From positions 496,001 through 560,000 of the forward strand of contig NZ_JAKGCU010000001.1 of the NCBI RefSeq assembly GCF_021556435.1: a stretch of DNA of 64,000 nucleotides. Reading direction: 5' to 3'. The translations under genes were made by a program, and so were the position numbers. Below the pieces are notes generated by a model that was not told where the DNA came from, did no database searches, and saw only the letters and a program-made list of their open reading frames with translations. Positions 1 through 7,321 of the stretch are shown in pieces (positions within the stretch are counted from its first letter, which is position 1; every line of letters begins with the position of its first letter). Origin of the DNA: Gordonia tangerina (GTDB lineage Bacteria; Actinomycetota; Actinomycetes; Mycobacteriales; Mycobacteriaceae).

Positions 1-235
<235 letters not shown>

Positions 236-236
236 C

Positions 237-242
237 TAGGCT
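237..242 (+). promoter_or_regulatory. -10 element of a leaderless rmlA promoter
   Basis: TAGGCT fits TANNNT and ends seven bases before the rmlA ATG at 250, so transcription would begin at or next to the start codon. No Shine-Dalgarno precedes this ATG. No clear -35 is seen. Confidence 0.5.
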
Positions 243-249
243 GGGCGCT

Positions 250-1125
250 ATGCGCGGCATCATCCTCGCCGGAGGCACGGGCACCCGCCTGCACCCCATC
301 ACCCAGGGCGTCAGTAAGCAATTGGTGCCGGTCTATGACAAGCCGATGATCTACTATCCGCTGTCGACGTTGATGCTCGCCGGCATCCGCGACATCCTGA
401 TCATCACCACGCCGCACGACAGCGCCGCATTCCGCGGGCTGCTGGGCACCGGTGAGCAATTCGGCATCAACCTGACGTACGTGACGCAACCGTCGCCCGA
501 CGGACTCGCACAGGCATTCGTGCTCGGTGCCGATCACATCGGTGATGAGTCGGTCGCGCTGGTCTTGGGAGACAACATCTTCTACGGCCCGGGATTGGGC
601 AGTCAGCTACAGGGATTCGAAAACGTGGACGGCGGCGCCATTTTCGCCTACTGGGTGGCCGACCCGTCGGCGTATGGGGTGGTGGACTTCGACGAAAGCG
701 GTCGTGCGGTGGCGTTACAGGAGAAGCCGCAGCACCCGCGTTCCAACTACGCGGTGCCGGGCCTGTACTTCTACGACAACGACGTGGTCGAGATCGCGCG
801 CAACCTCGCCCCTAGCGCCCGCGGTGAATACGAGATCACCGACATCAACGCGCACTACCTCGAGCAGGGGCGGCTGGCGGTGCAGGTGTTGCCGCGCGGC
901 ACCGCATGGCTCGACACCGGCACCTTCGACTCGTTACTCGACGCCGGCAATTTCGTCCGAACCGTCGAGCAGCGGCAGGGACTCAAGATCGCGGTGCCCG
1001 AAGAGATCGCCTGGCGACGCGGTTTCATCGACGATGACGAATTGCGGATACGCGCCGAGAAACTCCGCAAATCCGGCTACGGCGGCTACCTGCTGGAGCT
1101 ACTCGACCGCGGAAAGGGCTTCTGA
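250..1125 (+). CDS. rmlA: glucose-1-phosphate thymidylyltransferase RmlA
   Basis: 291 residues, the usual RmlA length. It makes dTDP-glucose from dTTP and glucose-1-phosphate, the first step of dTDP-L-rhamnose synthesis in the cytoplasm; rhamnose links arabinogalactan to peptidoglycan in Mycobacteriales. Visible motifs are the nucleotide-binding GGTGTRLHP near the N-terminus, [12 protein letters not shown], the metal-binding [20 protein letters not shown] and WLDTGT. The ATG at 250 follows a TAGGCT hexamer by seven bases, suggesting a leaderless message. rmlC starts one base after the stop codon, so the two are co-transcribed. Confidence 0.97.
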   Translation: MRGIILAGGTGTRLHPITQGVSKQLVPVYDKPMIYYPLSTLMLAGIRDILIITTPHDSAAFRGLLGTGEQFGINLTYVTQPSPDGLAQAFVLGADHIGDESVALVLGDNIFYGPGLGSQLQGFENVDGGAIFAYWVADPSAYGVVDFDESGRAVALQEKPQHPRSNYAVPGLYFYDNDVVEIARNLAPSARGEYEITDINAHYLEQGRLAVQVLPRGTAWLDTGTFDSLLDAGNFVRTVEQRQGLKIAVPEEIAWRRGFIDDDELRIRAEKLRKSGYGGYLLELLDRGKGF

Positions 1126-1126
1126 C

Positions 1127-1744
1127 ATGAAGTTGCGACCACTAGCGATCGACGGGGCGTGGGAACTGACCCCGGTGCAGCACGGAGACGATCGCGGTCT
1201 GTTCGCGGAGGTGTTCAAGGCAGATCTGCTCGCCGAGGCGATCGGCCATCGGCTCGACCTCGCCCAGGTGAACCTCTCGGTGTCGGCGGCGGGCGTACTA
1301 CGTGGTGTGCACTTCGCCGACGTCCCGCCCGGGCAGGCCAAGTACGTGACCTGTCCGTCGGGCGCGATTCTCGACGTCATCGTCGACATCCGGGTCGGGT
1401 CGCCGACCTTCGGCACCTACGACACGGTGCTGCTCGACGACGTCGACCGCCGTGCGGTGTATCTTTCCGAGGGGCTCGGTCACGCCTTCTGCTCGCTCGC
1501 CGACGGCTCGACGGTCACCTACCTCTGTTCGACCGGCTACAACCCGGGCGCCGAACACGGCATCAACCCCCTCGACGCGGAACTGGGCATCGAGTGGCCG
1601 AACACCGCTCGTGACGGTAGCCCGTTGAGCTACGAGCTGTCGGCGAAAGACACTGCCGCGCCGGGCTTGTCGGAGGCTCGGGACTCCGGCCTGCTCCCGA
1701 ACCACGACGACGTCACCACCTACCTGCGCACCCTCGCGACCTAA
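1127..1744 (+). CDS. rmlC: dTDP-4-dehydrorhamnose 3,5-epimerase RmlC
   Basis: 205-residue cupin-fold epimerase that converts dTDP-4-keto-6-deoxyglucose to dTDP-4-keto-rhamnose. Family signatures are VLRGVHF with the catalytic His near residue 63, PPGQAKYVTCPSGAILDV in the barrel, and EGLGHAFCSL. The frame is open upstream to 527, but that part only overlaps rmlA out of frame. The ATG at 1127, one base after the rmlA stop, begins the recognisable protein (MKLRPLAIDGAWELTP). It forms an operon with rmlA. RmlD is not in the window. The gene converges on the DUF2304 gene across a large palindrome. Confidence 0.95.
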   Translation: MKLRPLAIDGAWELTPVQHGDDRGLFAEVFKADLLAEAIGHRLDLAQVNLSVSAAGVLRGVHFADVPPGQAKYVTCPSGAILDVIVDIRVGSPTFGTYDTVLLDDVDRRAVYLSEGLGHAFCSLADGSTVTYLCSTGYNPGAEHGINPLDAELGIEWPNTARDGSPLSYELSAKDTAAPGLSEARDSGLLPNHDDVTTYLRTLAT

Positions 1745-1749
1745 CCTCC

Positions 1750-1903
1750 CCAAGTCTTGACACGGTAGTCGAGAGAACCCCAAAAATCGCCGAGAGAACC
1801 CAGCCCCACCACAATCGGATGCCGTCGGCGAGAAGCTGGGTTCTCTCGGCGATTTTTGGGGTTCTCTCGACGCGAAGGGGTCGACTACCGTGTCAAGACT
1901 TGG
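1750..1903. repeat. long intergenic inverted repeat, possible bidirectional terminator
   Basis: Left arm 1750-1803 and right arm 1835-1903 are complementary over about 54 bases. The right arm has roughly ten extra bases around 1871-1880. The loop is about 31 bases. The arms contain two copies of a cGAGAGAACCC motif 21 bases apart. The element fills the gap between convergent rmlC and the DUF2304 gene. A transcript from either side would fold into a very long hairpin, so termination is plausible, but there is no U tract and the arms are far longer than a usual terminator. Confidence 0.8.
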
Positions 1904-1907
1904 CGGC

Positions 1908-2249
1908 CTAGGGTTTCTGCTGATTCTCCGCGTCGCGCAGGGCAACCGCCCTCGCCAATCTCGCGTACTTGATCTCGAGCTCGCGGAATCGTAGGTAGGT
2001 CGACACGGTAGTGAACGCGAAGGCGATCACCAACAGGAACAACACGAGGTCGAGGCCACGTTGGATGCCGATCTTGTTGGCGAGCCAGGTGATGTCGTCC
2101 TGGCGAAGCATTGCGTACAGGCCGAATGCCACAAACACCACGAACAGGATCTTCACGCCCGCCGAGGCGCGAGCGGTGCCGCGGTTGACGACGAAGAACG
2201 CCACCAGTACCACCAGCCCGACGATGGCGAGGATCTGCAGCCAGATCAT
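1908..2249 (-). CDS. DUF2304 family small membrane protein
   Basis: 113 residues with three hydrophobic segments (about 3-22, 32-48 and 66-87) and a charged C-terminal tail that looks helical (FRELEIKYARLARAVALRDAE). DUF2304 proteins commonly sit directly beside a family 2 glycosyltransferase, as here: the stop of the upstream glycosyltransferase is 7 bases before this start, so the two are one operon. A role as membrane partner in transfer of a sugar from a lipid carrier is an inference from context. The exact function is unknown. Confidence 0.8.
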   Translation of the reverse strand: MIWLQILAIVGLVVLVAFFVVNRGTARASAGVKILFVVFVAFGLYAMLRQDDITWLANKIGIQRGLDLVLFLLVIAFAFTTVSTYLRFRELEIKYARLARAVALRDAENQQKP

Positions 2250-2256
2250 GTGGTGC

Positions 2257-2961
2257 TCACTTCCTCATTCGCGGGTGCAGCAGTCCGTCGGCGACGATGT
2301 TGACGCCATTGATCAGGGACTGTCCCTTCGCCCGGGAGTAGTCGGTGTACAAGATGGTGACGGGCTGCTCGGCCACCCGCCAGCCGTGATGGTCGATGAG
2401 GGCCACGAACTCCGAAGCATGACTCATCCCGGCCATCACCAGGTCGAGGTCGTCGGCCACGGTCTTGTTGAAGGCGCGTAATCCGTTGTGGGCGTCGGTC
2501 AGTCCGAGGCGTCGTGTTCGTGGGCTGAGAAAGACGATGGTGCGCAACGCCATTCGTCGCAGCAGCGGCACCGACTCGCTGCGCCCCTCGGCGAAGCGGG
2601 TGCCGACGATGATGTCGACGGGCTCGGTGCGCAGCCGCTCGATCATCGCGACGACGTCGTCGACCCGATGTTGTCCGTCGGCGTCGAAGGTGACGAAATA
2701 CCGAGCTCCCGGTTGTGCGCGCGCATACTCGACGCCGGTCTGGATGGCCGCACCCTGACCGAGATTGACCGGATGCCGTACCAGTCGTACTCCCGCCGCT
2801 CGGATCTGCGCGGCGGAATCGTCGCGGCTGCCGTCGTCGACGCAGACGATGTTGGGAAAGGTCTTCGCCGCATTCGCCGCGACATCCCGGATCACCTGCG
2901 CCTCGTTGAAAACGGGTATCACCAGCCACACGTCATCGTTGCTGGTGGCGCCGGAGGTCAT
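2257..2961 (-). CDS. family 2 glycosyltransferase (dolichyl-phosphate mannose synthase-like)
   Basis: 234 residues from the chosen ATG. GT-A fold signatures are LVIPVFNEAQVIRDV, VCVDDGSRDDS, the metal-binding FDADGQHRVDD, and GTRFAEGRSESVPLLRR, typical of polyprenyl-phosphate glycosyltransferases. No membrane segment is present, so partnership with the following DUF2304 protein is likely. An earlier in-frame ATG at 2994 exists, but TAGGGT at 2969-2974 lies seven bases before the ATG at 2961, which supports 2961 as a leaderless start. It is divergent from the next glycosyltransferase. Donor and acceptor cannot be read from sequence. Confidence 0.88.
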   Translation of the reverse strand: MTSGATSNDDVWLVIPVFNEAQVIRDVAANAAKTFPNIVCVDDGSRDDSAAQIRAAGVRLVRHPVNLGQGAAIQTGVEYARAQPGARYFVTFDADGQHRVDDVVAMIERLRTEPVDIIVGTRFAEGRSESVPLLRRMALRTIVFLSPRTRRLGLTDAHNGLRAFNKTVADDLDLVMAGMSHASEFVALIDHHGWRVAEQPVTILYTDYSRAKGQSLINGVNIVADGLLHPRMRK

Positions 2962-2968
2962 GCGGGTA

Positions 2969-3004
2969 ACCCTAGCCGAGCGGACTGTCGCCATGACCTA
3001 CCCT
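2969..3004. promoter_or_regulatory. paired divergent leaderless -10 elements
   Basis: On the minus strand TAGGGT (2969-2974) precedes the ATG at 2961 by seven bases. On the plus strand TACCCT (2999-3004) precedes the GTG at 3011 by six bases. Both divergent glycosyltransferase genes would then be transcribed from their first codon out of a 49-base gap, so the two promoters overlap and could compete. Confidence 0.5.
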
Positions 3005-3010
3005 GGTCGG

Positions 3011-3880
3011 GTGCCGATCGACGTGATGATGCCGTTCTACGGCGACGTCGCCCAGTTCCGGCAGGCGGTCACCAGCGTGCTCGACCAGAGTGACGGAGAC
3101 CTGCGGCTCGTCGTCATCGACGACTGCTATCCCGACCCGGAGCCCGCCGCGTGGCTGGCGTCTGTGGCCGATCCGCGCATCCACTACCTGCGCAACGAGA
3201 CCAATCTGGGTGTCAACGGAAACTTCCGGCGATGCGTGGAACTGGTGGAGGCCGAGTACTTCGTGGTGATGGGCTGCGACGACGTGATGCTGCCCGACTA
3301 CGTGGCGGGCGTGCGCTCGTTGGCCCGCGACCATCCGCAGGCGACGGTCATCGCCCCGGGGGTGGAGGTCATCGACGACGACGGTCGTGTGGTGCGCCCA
3401 CTCGGAGACCGGATCAAGACCCTGTTGACGCCGCGCGCGCAGCCCGGCCGGCCGGCCGTGCTGCGCGGGGAAGCCATGGCGACCAGCCTCTACCACGGCA
3501 ACTGGACCTATTTTCCGTCGCTGCTGTGGCGTACCGATCCGGTCCGCGAGGTCGGGTTTCGGCCGGGGCTGGACATCGTGCTCGACCTTGCCCTGCTCGT
3601 CGACCTGGCGGCCCGCGGCGGCTCGCTCGTGCACGATGCGCGCGTGGCGTTCCGATATCGCCGGCATGAGGCGTCGGTGAGTTCGGTGCAGGCCGTCGAC
3701 GGACGACGGTTCGCCGAGGAGAACGCCTTCTTCGCCGAGGAAGCCCGCCGGTGCGCGCAGCGAGGCTGGCCGCGTGCCGCGCGTGCCGCCCGCCTGCACG
3801 CGACGTCGCGGCTCAACCACGCTCAATCGCGTGTGCTGGCCACCGCGGGCCGACTGCGCCCGGCCAACACCACACCGTGA
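3011..3880 (+). CDS. family 2 glycosyltransferase
   Basis: 289 residues from the GTG at 3011 (VPIDVMMPFYGD). GT-A fold features are the early MMPFYGDVAQFRQAV strand-helix, VVIDDCYPDPEP, NLGVNGNFRRCVELV and the probable metal-binding MGCDDVMLPDY. The C-terminal third is Arg/Ala-rich with no membrane segment. The frame is open well upstream, but the homologous part begins here, and TACCCT six bases before the GTG supports a leaderless start. Its 3' end overlaps the convergent flippase gene by 58 bases. It probably adds a sugar to a surface glycan; the specificity is unknown. Confidence 0.85.
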   Translation: MPIDVMMPFYGDVAQFRQAVTSVLDQSDGDLRLVVIDDCYPDPEPAAWLASVADPRIHYLRNETNLGVNGNFRRCVELVEAEYFVVMGCDDVMLPDYVAGVRSLARDHPQATVIAPGVEVIDDDGRVVRPLGDRIKTLLTPRAQPGRPAVLRGEAMATSLYHGNWTYFPSLLWRTDPVREVGFRPGLDIVLDLALLVDLAARGGSLVHDARVAFRYRRHEASVSSVQAVDGRRFAEENAFFAEEARRCAQRGWPRAARAARLHATSRLNHAQSRVLATAGRLRPANTTP

Positions 3881-5082
3881 ACCGCCATCCCCACCACCGG
3901 GCCGCCGAGCAACGCGATCGCCACGCGGACCGTCACGTCGGTCGGTAGCAGCAACAACCCGATCGAGGCGAGCGTCGCCACCCACCAGCCGGCCGCATAC
4001 CAGCGGTGTGCGCCGACGGCGATCGTGGCCGCCCCCGTCACGGTCAGCAACGCCAGTGTCGTCGCACCCAGGGTGAACGCGGCCAGCGCGGCGCCGCTGA
4101 GCCGAAAATCCGCGCCGAATACCGCCGTGAGCAGCCAGGGTCCGATCAGCCACGCGGCCCCCGACCCCACCACGCCGATCGCGGCGACGGCGACGAACGG
4201 GGCTCGCAACGCCGCCCCCAACCGTCGACCGGCGTCGACGAAACGCGTGATCAACACCCCTTGAAAGCTGTTCAGCGGCACCAACAGCGGCGCACGGGTC
4301 AGCGTCACGGCGAGCACTACCGCGCCCACCGCAGCGGGGTCGGCGTCGGCGCCGGTCGCGGTGATGAGCACCGGGAAACCCATCACCAGCACCGCGCTGG
4401 CCGCGGCGGCCGCCATCGCGGTCACCGTGTTGCCGGTGAATCGGCGCGCGGTGACATCGGCGGGCAGACAGACTGCCGCGCGGGCGGCAGGCGACGTCGC
4501 CAACAGCACCATCCAGGACACCGAGCCGATCACCGTGATCACCAGAAACGCGGTCACGTCGCCGTCGAACACCACCGTGAGCACGGCGCCGACAAGACGG
4601 ATCACCGCGTCCACCGACAGCAGCATCGCGAACGCACCCCAGGACACCGCCCCCGACAATGTGCCCGCGAGGTGGGCGTACACCCCGAACGATGCGACGC
4701 CGATGGCCAGCAGCAGCACCGACAGCCCGCGCTGTTCGCCGAAGACCAGCCCGCTCCACAGCGGAGACGTCACTGCGACCAGCAGGCCGATCGTCACTCC
4801 GATGGCGCCGTTGATCAGCCACGGCCGACGACCCGGTGCGGTGGCGCCGTCGATACCGGCCCGGATGGCGCGGGTGGTCTCCTGCAACTGCCCGTTCTGG
4901 GCGCCGGTGACCATCCCGTAGGCGGCCCAGAACACCGCGAACACGCCGTAGCCCGCTGCGCCGAGCTGACGGGCCGCCAACAGCAGCACCACGTAACCGG
5001 ACGCGGCCGCGATCAGCGTGGCCACGGTGACCCGGCCGATGGCGCCGGAGGTGCGCCGCGTCGCGGCCGTCTCGCCGGTCAT
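3823..5082 (-). CDS. polysaccharide/lipid-linked sugar flippase (Wzx/MOP-like)
   Basis: 419 residues, almost wholly hydrophobic, with about 12 membrane segments and an N-terminal ASGYVVLLLAARQLGAAGYGVFAV resembling polysaccharide biosynthesis (MATE/MOP) exporters. Such proteins flip lipid-linked sugars across the membrane, which fits two neighbouring glycosyltransferases and the rml genes. It begins 23 bases after the stop of the M1 peptidase gene on the same strand, so the two may be co-transcribed. Its end overlaps the convergent glycosyltransferase by 58 bases. The substrate is unknown. Confidence 0.8.
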   Translation of the reverse strand: MTGETAATRRTSGAIGRVTVATLIAAASGYVVLLLAARQLGAAGYGVFAVFWAAYGMVTGAQNGQLQETTRAIRAGIDGATAPGRRPWLINGAIGVTIGLLVAVTSPLWSGLVFGEQRGLSVLLLAIGVASFGVYAHLAGTLSGAVSWGAFAMLLSVDAVIRLVGAVLTVVFDGDVTAFLVITVIGSVSWMVLLATSPAARAAVCLPADVTARRFTGNTVTAMAAAAASAVLVMGFPVLITATGADADPAAVGAVVLAVTLTRAPLLVPLNSFQGVLITRFVDAGRRLGAALRAPFVAVAAIGVVGSGAAWLIGPWLLTAVFGADFRLSGAALAAFTLGATTLALLTVTGAATIAVGAHRWYAAGWWVATLASIGLLLLPTDVTVRVAIALLGGPVVGMAVHGVVLAGRSRPAVASTRD

Positions 5083-5104
5083 CGGCCGAGCTCGTCGATC
5101 ATGC

Positions 5105-6493
5105 TCAGGACGGACCGGGGAAGTCCGGCAACGCCGCGGTGAAGAGCCACTCGTCCCACAGGTGGGTCAGCGACATGGTCGAGTAGTTGGCGGCCAGCGC
5201 GATGAAGTCCTCGGTGGTCGCCGAACCGTACCGATATTTGTCCGTCCACCGTTTGAGCAGGGCGAAGAAGTTGCCGTCGCCGATGGTCAGACGCAGGGCG
5301 TGCAAGGTGAGTGCACCACGTTTGTAGACCCAGTCGTCGAACATCCGGCGCGGTCCGGGATCGGCGAGGGTGGCGCGCACGGGGTTCGCTGCGAGTTTGT
5401 CGTAGTAGTGGTGTGCCCATTCGGTGGCGCTCTTGCCGCCTGAACGCTGACTCCACAGCCACTCCGCGTAGCAGGCGAATCCCTCGTGCAGCCAGATGTC
5501 GCGCCAGCGTGACAGTGTGACGGAGTTGCCGAACCACTGGTGGGCCAGCTCATGGGCGACGAGCCGTTCGGCGCGTTGGGAGCCGTCGCAGTGATTGGCG
5601 CCGAAGGTGGAGAAGCTCTGCGCCTCGATCGGGATGTCGAGGTCGTCGTCGGTGATCACCACGGTGTAGCGGGGGAAAGGGTAGGGCCCGAACATCTCGA
5701 CGAAGGTGTCGATCATCTCGACCTGGCGCCCGAAATCGACGTCGAGGTTGGACACCAGCCGTCCCGGCAGCACGGCGTCGACGGGGATCGGCTTGCTGGC
5801 CAACGTCTTCTTGACGTACGGACCGATCTGGATCGACGCGAGGTAGGTGGGCATCGGCTCGACCTGCTGGTACACCCAAGTGGTCTGTGCGGCCCGGGAC
5901 CGTTTGGATTCCAGCACCCCGTTGGCGAGCGCGTAGTAGGGGCTGTCGGTGGTGATGGATATCCGGTAGGGCGCCTTGGCGCTCGGGTGGTCGTCGCAGG
6001 GGAACCACGATGCCGCGCCGTTGGGCTGGTTGGCGCACAGAGCGCCCTCGGAGAGCTCCTCCCAACCGACCTCACCCCACGCACCGCGGATAGGGCGGGG
6101 GGTGCCGGCGTAGCGGATGACTATGGTCATCGCCCCGCCCGGCGGTACCGGGGCATCCGGGGTGATCGACAGCTTGCGGCTGCGGTGACTGTAACGGGCC
6201 CGCTTGTCGTTGACCGTCACGCGCGACACCGACAGCGACGAGGCGAGATCGAGTGTGAACTTCCGCAGCGCGACAAAGGACGTTGCAGTCAGCGTCGCCA
6301 CCCCGGATAGTCGGTTGGGTGACACCTTGTACTCGAGGTCGAGGTCGTAGCGCGAGATGCGGTAGCCGAGGTTGCCGTTGTCGGGCAGGTATGGGTCGAG
6401 TGCATCCAGCGGGGCGCCCAGCAGCGGTTCTCGTGGACCCTTCGCCGACTTTCCCGGCACTGACTCTCCGATCTGTGTTCGAACGCGGCGCAA
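5105..6493 (-). CDS. M1 family zinc metallopeptidase
   Basis: Up to 462 residues; an aminopeptidase N-like gluzincin. The zinc site HELAHQWFGN lies near residue 312, followed after 18 residues by the third ligand in WLHEGFACYAE. The exopeptidase loop reads IPIEAQSFSTFG, where many relatives have GAMEN. There is no signal peptide, so it is probably cytoplasmic, and it lacks the long C-terminal helical domain of classical PepN (about 850 residues). The open frame starts with TTG at 6493; GTG at 6460 is another candidate, and neither has a convincing ribosome site. It lies upstream of the flippase gene on the same strand. Confidence 0.88.
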   Translation of the reverse strand: MRRVRTQIGESVPGKSAKGPREPLLGAPLDALDPYLPDNGNLGYRISRYDLDLEYKVSPNRLSGVATLTATSFVALRKFTLDLASSLSVSRVTVNDKRARYSHRSRKLSITPDAPVPPGGAMTIVIRYAGTPRPIRGAWGEVGWEELSEGALCANQPNGAASWFPCDDHPSAKAPYRISITTDSPYYALANGVLESKRSRAAQTTWVYQQVEPMPTYLASIQIGPYVKKTLASKPIPVDAVLPGRLVSNLDVDFGRQVEMIDTFVEMFGPYPFPRYTVVITDDDLDIPIEAQSFSTFGANHCDGSQRAERLVAHELAHQWFGNSVTLSRWRDIWLHEGFACYAEWLWSQRSGGKSATEWAHHYYDKLAANPVRATLADPGPRRMFDDWVYKRGALTLHALRLTIGDGNFFALLKRWTDKYRYGSATTEDFIALAANYSTMSLTHLWDEWLFTAALPDFPGPS

Positions 6494-6658
6494 TGTGTCA
6501 CGGCACGCGAACGGGGTATTCGCCTTGATGTCGCGTGGTGTTGCGGAGACTCAGGTTACCTGTCGGGTGCCGTGTGCATGCGACGGCGATGGCGTGAGAA
6601 AGTGTAGATCAAGCGGACCGTAGTCCGGTTGTGATGGTCGGGACGACAAGGGAGAGCA

Positions 6659-7084
6659 ATGTTCGGCATTCGCAGTGGGACGTTTTTCTTGGCACGACTG
6701 ATTCTTGGCTACATCTTCATCATGCACGGCTGGCAGAAGCTGCACACCAACGGAATCGACGCCACCGAGCGCGCTTTCGATTCGATGGGGATACCCGCGC
6801 CGAATCTCGCGGCGCAGTACGCCACGTGGGTGGAGTTCGTCGGCGGCATCCTGCTGATTCTCGGCCTGTTCCTGCCCATCGTCGCGATCCTGCTGATCGC
6901 CGACATGATCGGCGCCATCGCCTACGCCCATTGGGACGCGGGCTTCTGGGCCGCCGACGGCGGCTACGAGCTCCCGCTGGCGCTGATCGGTGGTCTGCTC
7001 GCGGTCGGCTTCGCCCAGGCCGGCTCCGCCGCCGCCGACCACTACGTCTTCCGCCGCCGGCGTCGCGGCGCAGTCGTCGACTGA
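6659..7084 (+). CDS. DoxX family membrane protein
   Basis: 141 residues with four hydrophobic helices and the DoxX signature (RLILGYIFIMHGWQKL, then FVGGILLILGLFLP). DoxX-type proteins are small membrane proteins linked in mycobacteria to redox and thiol stress complexes; the reaction is undefined. The ATG at 6659 has an AAGGGAGA Shine-Dalgarno. It stands alone between the divergent M1 peptidase gene and the convergent Pls-like synthetase gene, separated from the latter by a repeat-filled gap. Confidence 0.88.
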   Translation: MFGIRSGTFFLARLILGYIFIMHGWQKLHTNGIDATERAFDSMGIPAPNLAAQYATWVEFVGGILLILGLFLPIVAILLIADMIGAIAYAHWDAGFWAADGGYELPLALIGGLLAVGFAQAGSAAADHYVFRRRRRGAVVD

Positions 7085-7094
7085 CGCACCAGCC

Positions 7095-7207
7095 GTCGGC
7101 GGGTCGGCGCGCGGTGTCATCCGTCGGCGGGGTCGACACACCGGTCCAGCGGTCGGCGGTTCCGTACGCGGTGTCATCCGTAGGCGGTTCCGCGCGCGGC
7201 TTTATCC
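7095..7207. repeat. four tandem 28-29 bp degenerate repeats
   Basis: Four units of 28, 29, 28 and 28 bases, each beginning GTCGGCGG or GTAGGCGG; units 1, 3 and 4 share CGCGG followed by TGTCATCC or a close variant. They lie directly after the DoxX stop and before the palindrome at 7211. Function unknown. Confidence 0.7.
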
Positions 7208-7210
7208 GCC

Positions 7211-7306
7211 GATCGAGTAGCCGAGCCGCTAGGCGAGGCGTATCGAGATCCGGTGACGAGGATCTCGATACGCTCGCTCGCCTGGCGGCTCGCGGGCTAC
7301 TCGATC
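7211..7306. repeat. REP-like intergenic palindrome
   Basis: Arms 7211-7250 and 7261-7306 are complementary over about 40 bases with small insertions in the right arm. The loop is 10 bases. The arm ends are GATCGAGTAG and its complement. Related shorter sequences occur at 22585, 32570 and 34162. It lies between convergent doxX and the Pls-like gene, where a terminator role is possible. Confidence 0.8.
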
Positions 7307-7321
7307 ATCGGTGGGGCGCGG

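Noticed and set aside
527-1126. N-terminal extension of rmlC across rmlA
   Set aside because: This part is the shadow of rmlA; RmlC homology begins at the ATG at 1127.
4006-5142. 378-residue open frame on the plus strand across the flippase gene
   Set aside because: Its His/Arg/Gly-rich translation is typical of an antisense shadow. The minus strand encodes regular membrane helices.
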